Of a stretch of DNA of 25,947 nt, positions 24,644 to 25,947 are shown one piece after another (position 1 is the first letter of the stretch; the number at the start of each line of letters is the position of its first letter). The translations under genes were made by a program, and so were the position numbers. The notes below the pieces were generated by a model. The model had not been told where the DNA came from. It saw only the letters and a list, made by a program, of their open reading frames with translations, and made no database searches. Source of the DNA: a virus. The stretch is from the IMG/VR virus record IMGVR_UViG_3300025309_000048, positions 1 to 25,947 of that record; one strand, written 5' to 3'.

Positions 24644-25947
24644 TGACTGTCGCTAAGAGTATATTCAAGTCGATCTTCAAGGGTTATGGTCGCGGATTTG
24701 CTGGTGGTGAAACCACTGGGCCAGACCAAGCTAATCTCTTAGGCTACTATCCTAACAGTCCCATCGTAGACGGCAAACTAATCGCTAGAGCGCCCGTATC
24801 CTCCCACATCACACAGCAAGTAAAGAGCAGCGGCTTCCTCGGCGCGGGCAGCTCCCCCTGCCCCGGCCTGTTGACCACCGACACCATCACCGCCACCGGC
24901 GATGCCCCGACATGCAGTGTGGATGGCACCTTGACATTTCCTGGGCCGGATTGCTGGGATATTGATGTGTTCCGGGATGGTGTACTGTGGGCGAGTTGGA
25001 AGGGTATAAATGTCGGCCAGGCGACTGAGCTGGATGCCTCGGGTAATGGGCATCATTTGGTAGGGCTGGTTGGTACGGCGATCACTGAGAGACTGGATGG
25101 AAGCGGGACGAATTTCTATAATGAGATCGGAGGCAACGTCTATGGATCGTCATTCAGATTACCACGGATTCCATGTCCTGGGGGGTATCGCCTCAACAAC
25201 GGAATAACTATTGATCCAATCAATAGCATCGCTGGGGCCACTGTTACCGGCACAGGTACGTATTCTATCGTTACATCAATAATGGGTGAAAGGGCCGGGT
25301 TGTTATTTACGCAAGGGGATGGATCAGCGTCACGGCAGGTTATATTTACAAAAAGTATAGCCCCGGCAGATTTAAGAAATACTGATGTTATATCACTGTG
25401 GATTTACCTCAGCAACGGAAACCAGGGCATAGGTAACTGCGGGGTTGCTGTAATTTCATTTGGCACTGCTGGCGGGTTTACAGAGAACGCATATAAATCG
25501 TTTGTTGGTGAGTCGGGGTGGAATCTTCTCCAGTTTGCTAAAAGCTCGTTCATCAAGACGGCCGGGTGGGATTGGTCAAGTTTGTCAAGAATCCAGATAC
25601 GTTATGACACGACAAATTCCGCCGGCTATGCGTTTATGTCACAGTTGGTTGTGGGTACAAAATCACGGCCAAAAGTATTGCTTACGTTTGACGACAACGA
25701 CATATCCCAAGTTAATGCGGCTGGTTATGCAAATTCCAAAGGTATAAATACAACCCTGTATGCGATTAAAACGCTCGCCACCGATGAGAATTCTGGCTAC
25801 ATAAAAACAGCAGGACTAAAAACACTGTACGATAGCGGAAATGACATTTGCGGGCATCACGAGACGAACCTAACCACCGTCCCTTTGATTGATGCAACTG
25901 CAAAGATGACAGAGGCAAGGGACTGGCTAGTTGCATCAGGGATGCCG
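24643..25947 (+). CDS. Tailspike-like protein with polysaccharide-deacetylase-like domain (cut by window edge)
   Basis: The frame is open from the ATG at 24643 to the window end (435 codons) and overlaps the previous stop by one base. About residues 1-60 are a short N-terminal module (MTVAKSIFKSIFKGYGRG...). About 90-340 are beta-rich, with Gly/Ser/Thr/Asn-rich segments typical of tail fibers. Near 342 begins a NodB-like pattern: PKVLLTFDD (motif 1, Asp350-Asp351), GINTTLYAI, and CGHHETN at 403-409 in place of motif 2. The usual second zinc His of motif 2 appears to be Leu. The family removes acetyl groups from polysaccharide or peptidoglycan. Here it would act on the host capsule or cell wall during adsorption. 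Part of 24.79-25.08 kb is GC-rich unlike its neighbours, suggesting module exchange. Confidence 0.8.
   Translation, partial: MTVAKSIFKSIFKGYGRGFAGGETTGPDQANLLGYYPNSPIVDGKLIARAPVSSHITQQVKSSGFLGAGSSPCPGLLTTDTITATGDAPTCSVDGTLTFPGPDCWDIDVFRDGVLWASWKGINVGQATELDASGNGHHLVGLVGTAITERLDGSGTNFYNEIGGNVYGSSFRLPRIPCPGGYRLNNGITIDPINSIAGATVTGTGTYSIVTSIMGERAGLLFTQGDGSASRQVIFTKSIAPADLRNTDVISLWIYLSNGNQGIGNCGVAVISFGTAGGFTENAYKSFVGESGWNLLQFAKSSFIKTAGWDWSSLSRIQIRYDTTNSAGYAFMSQLVVGTKSRPKVLLTFDDNDISQVNAAGYANSKGINTTLYAIKTLATDENSGYIKTAGLKTLYDSGNDICGHHETNLTTVPLIDATAKMTEARDWLVASGMP

Noticed and set aside
25460-25747. Plus-strand open frame of 95 codons
   Set aside because: Out-of-frame shadow of the tailspike-like gene, which is open through the whole segment.

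Overview
The window looks like about 26 kb of the genome of a tailed double-stranded DNA phage (or a phage-derived contig). The head genes suggest a podovirus-like phage with a P22-type portal. Evidence is a rightward block of terminase, portal, co-chaperonin, scaffold, decoration, capsid and tail genes, and a long leftward block of tiny, tightly packed early genes with AGGAG-type ribosome binding sites. Base composition is AT-rich overall. Promoters match the bacterial sigma-70 consensus, so the host is a bacterium, but the sequence does not show which one. I saw no integrase, lysogeny repressor, tail sheath or tail-tube gene in this window.

Layout, left to right. Positions 1-14173 read leftward: a P-loop ATPase cut by the window edge, a Cas4/RecB-type nuclease with a predicted iron-sulfur cluster, a UvrD-like SF1 helicase, several zinc-ribbon proteins, small one-helix membrane proteins, three ribbon-helix-helix-like proteins that appear related, and many unrecognised small genes. 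Positions 2401-2781 hold no gene but are densely structured, including an unusual RNA with tRNA-like ends. Leftward transcription can start at consensus sigma-70 promoters at 14320-14348, 14240-14268, 11741-11769 and 3253-3281, plus a weaker one at 12677-12705.

Positions 12606-13290 are a gene-free hub. About twenty copies of an octamer (TTGGTGCC and variants) all face the same way, many 10 bp apart, around an A-tract palindrome between C-rich runs. Two copies lie in or beside the promoter of a ribbon-helix-helix-like gene. This is the best candidate in the window for a replication origin, partition site or master operator.

Positions 14.35-15.0 kb are the divergent control region. From 15019 rightward lies the morphogenesis operon: small terminase, large terminase, portal, two small proteins, a GroES-like co-chaperonin, scaffold, a 137-aa protein, a capsid decoration protein, the major capsid protein, a terminator, a triple-repeat protein, a second terminator, a 94-aa protein, and the start of a tailspike-like protein with a polysaccharide-deacetylase-like domain that runs off the window.

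Several genes under 60 codons (32-57 aa) were found by reading the leftward strand between the larger genes; most have a good ribosome binding site and are listed below.
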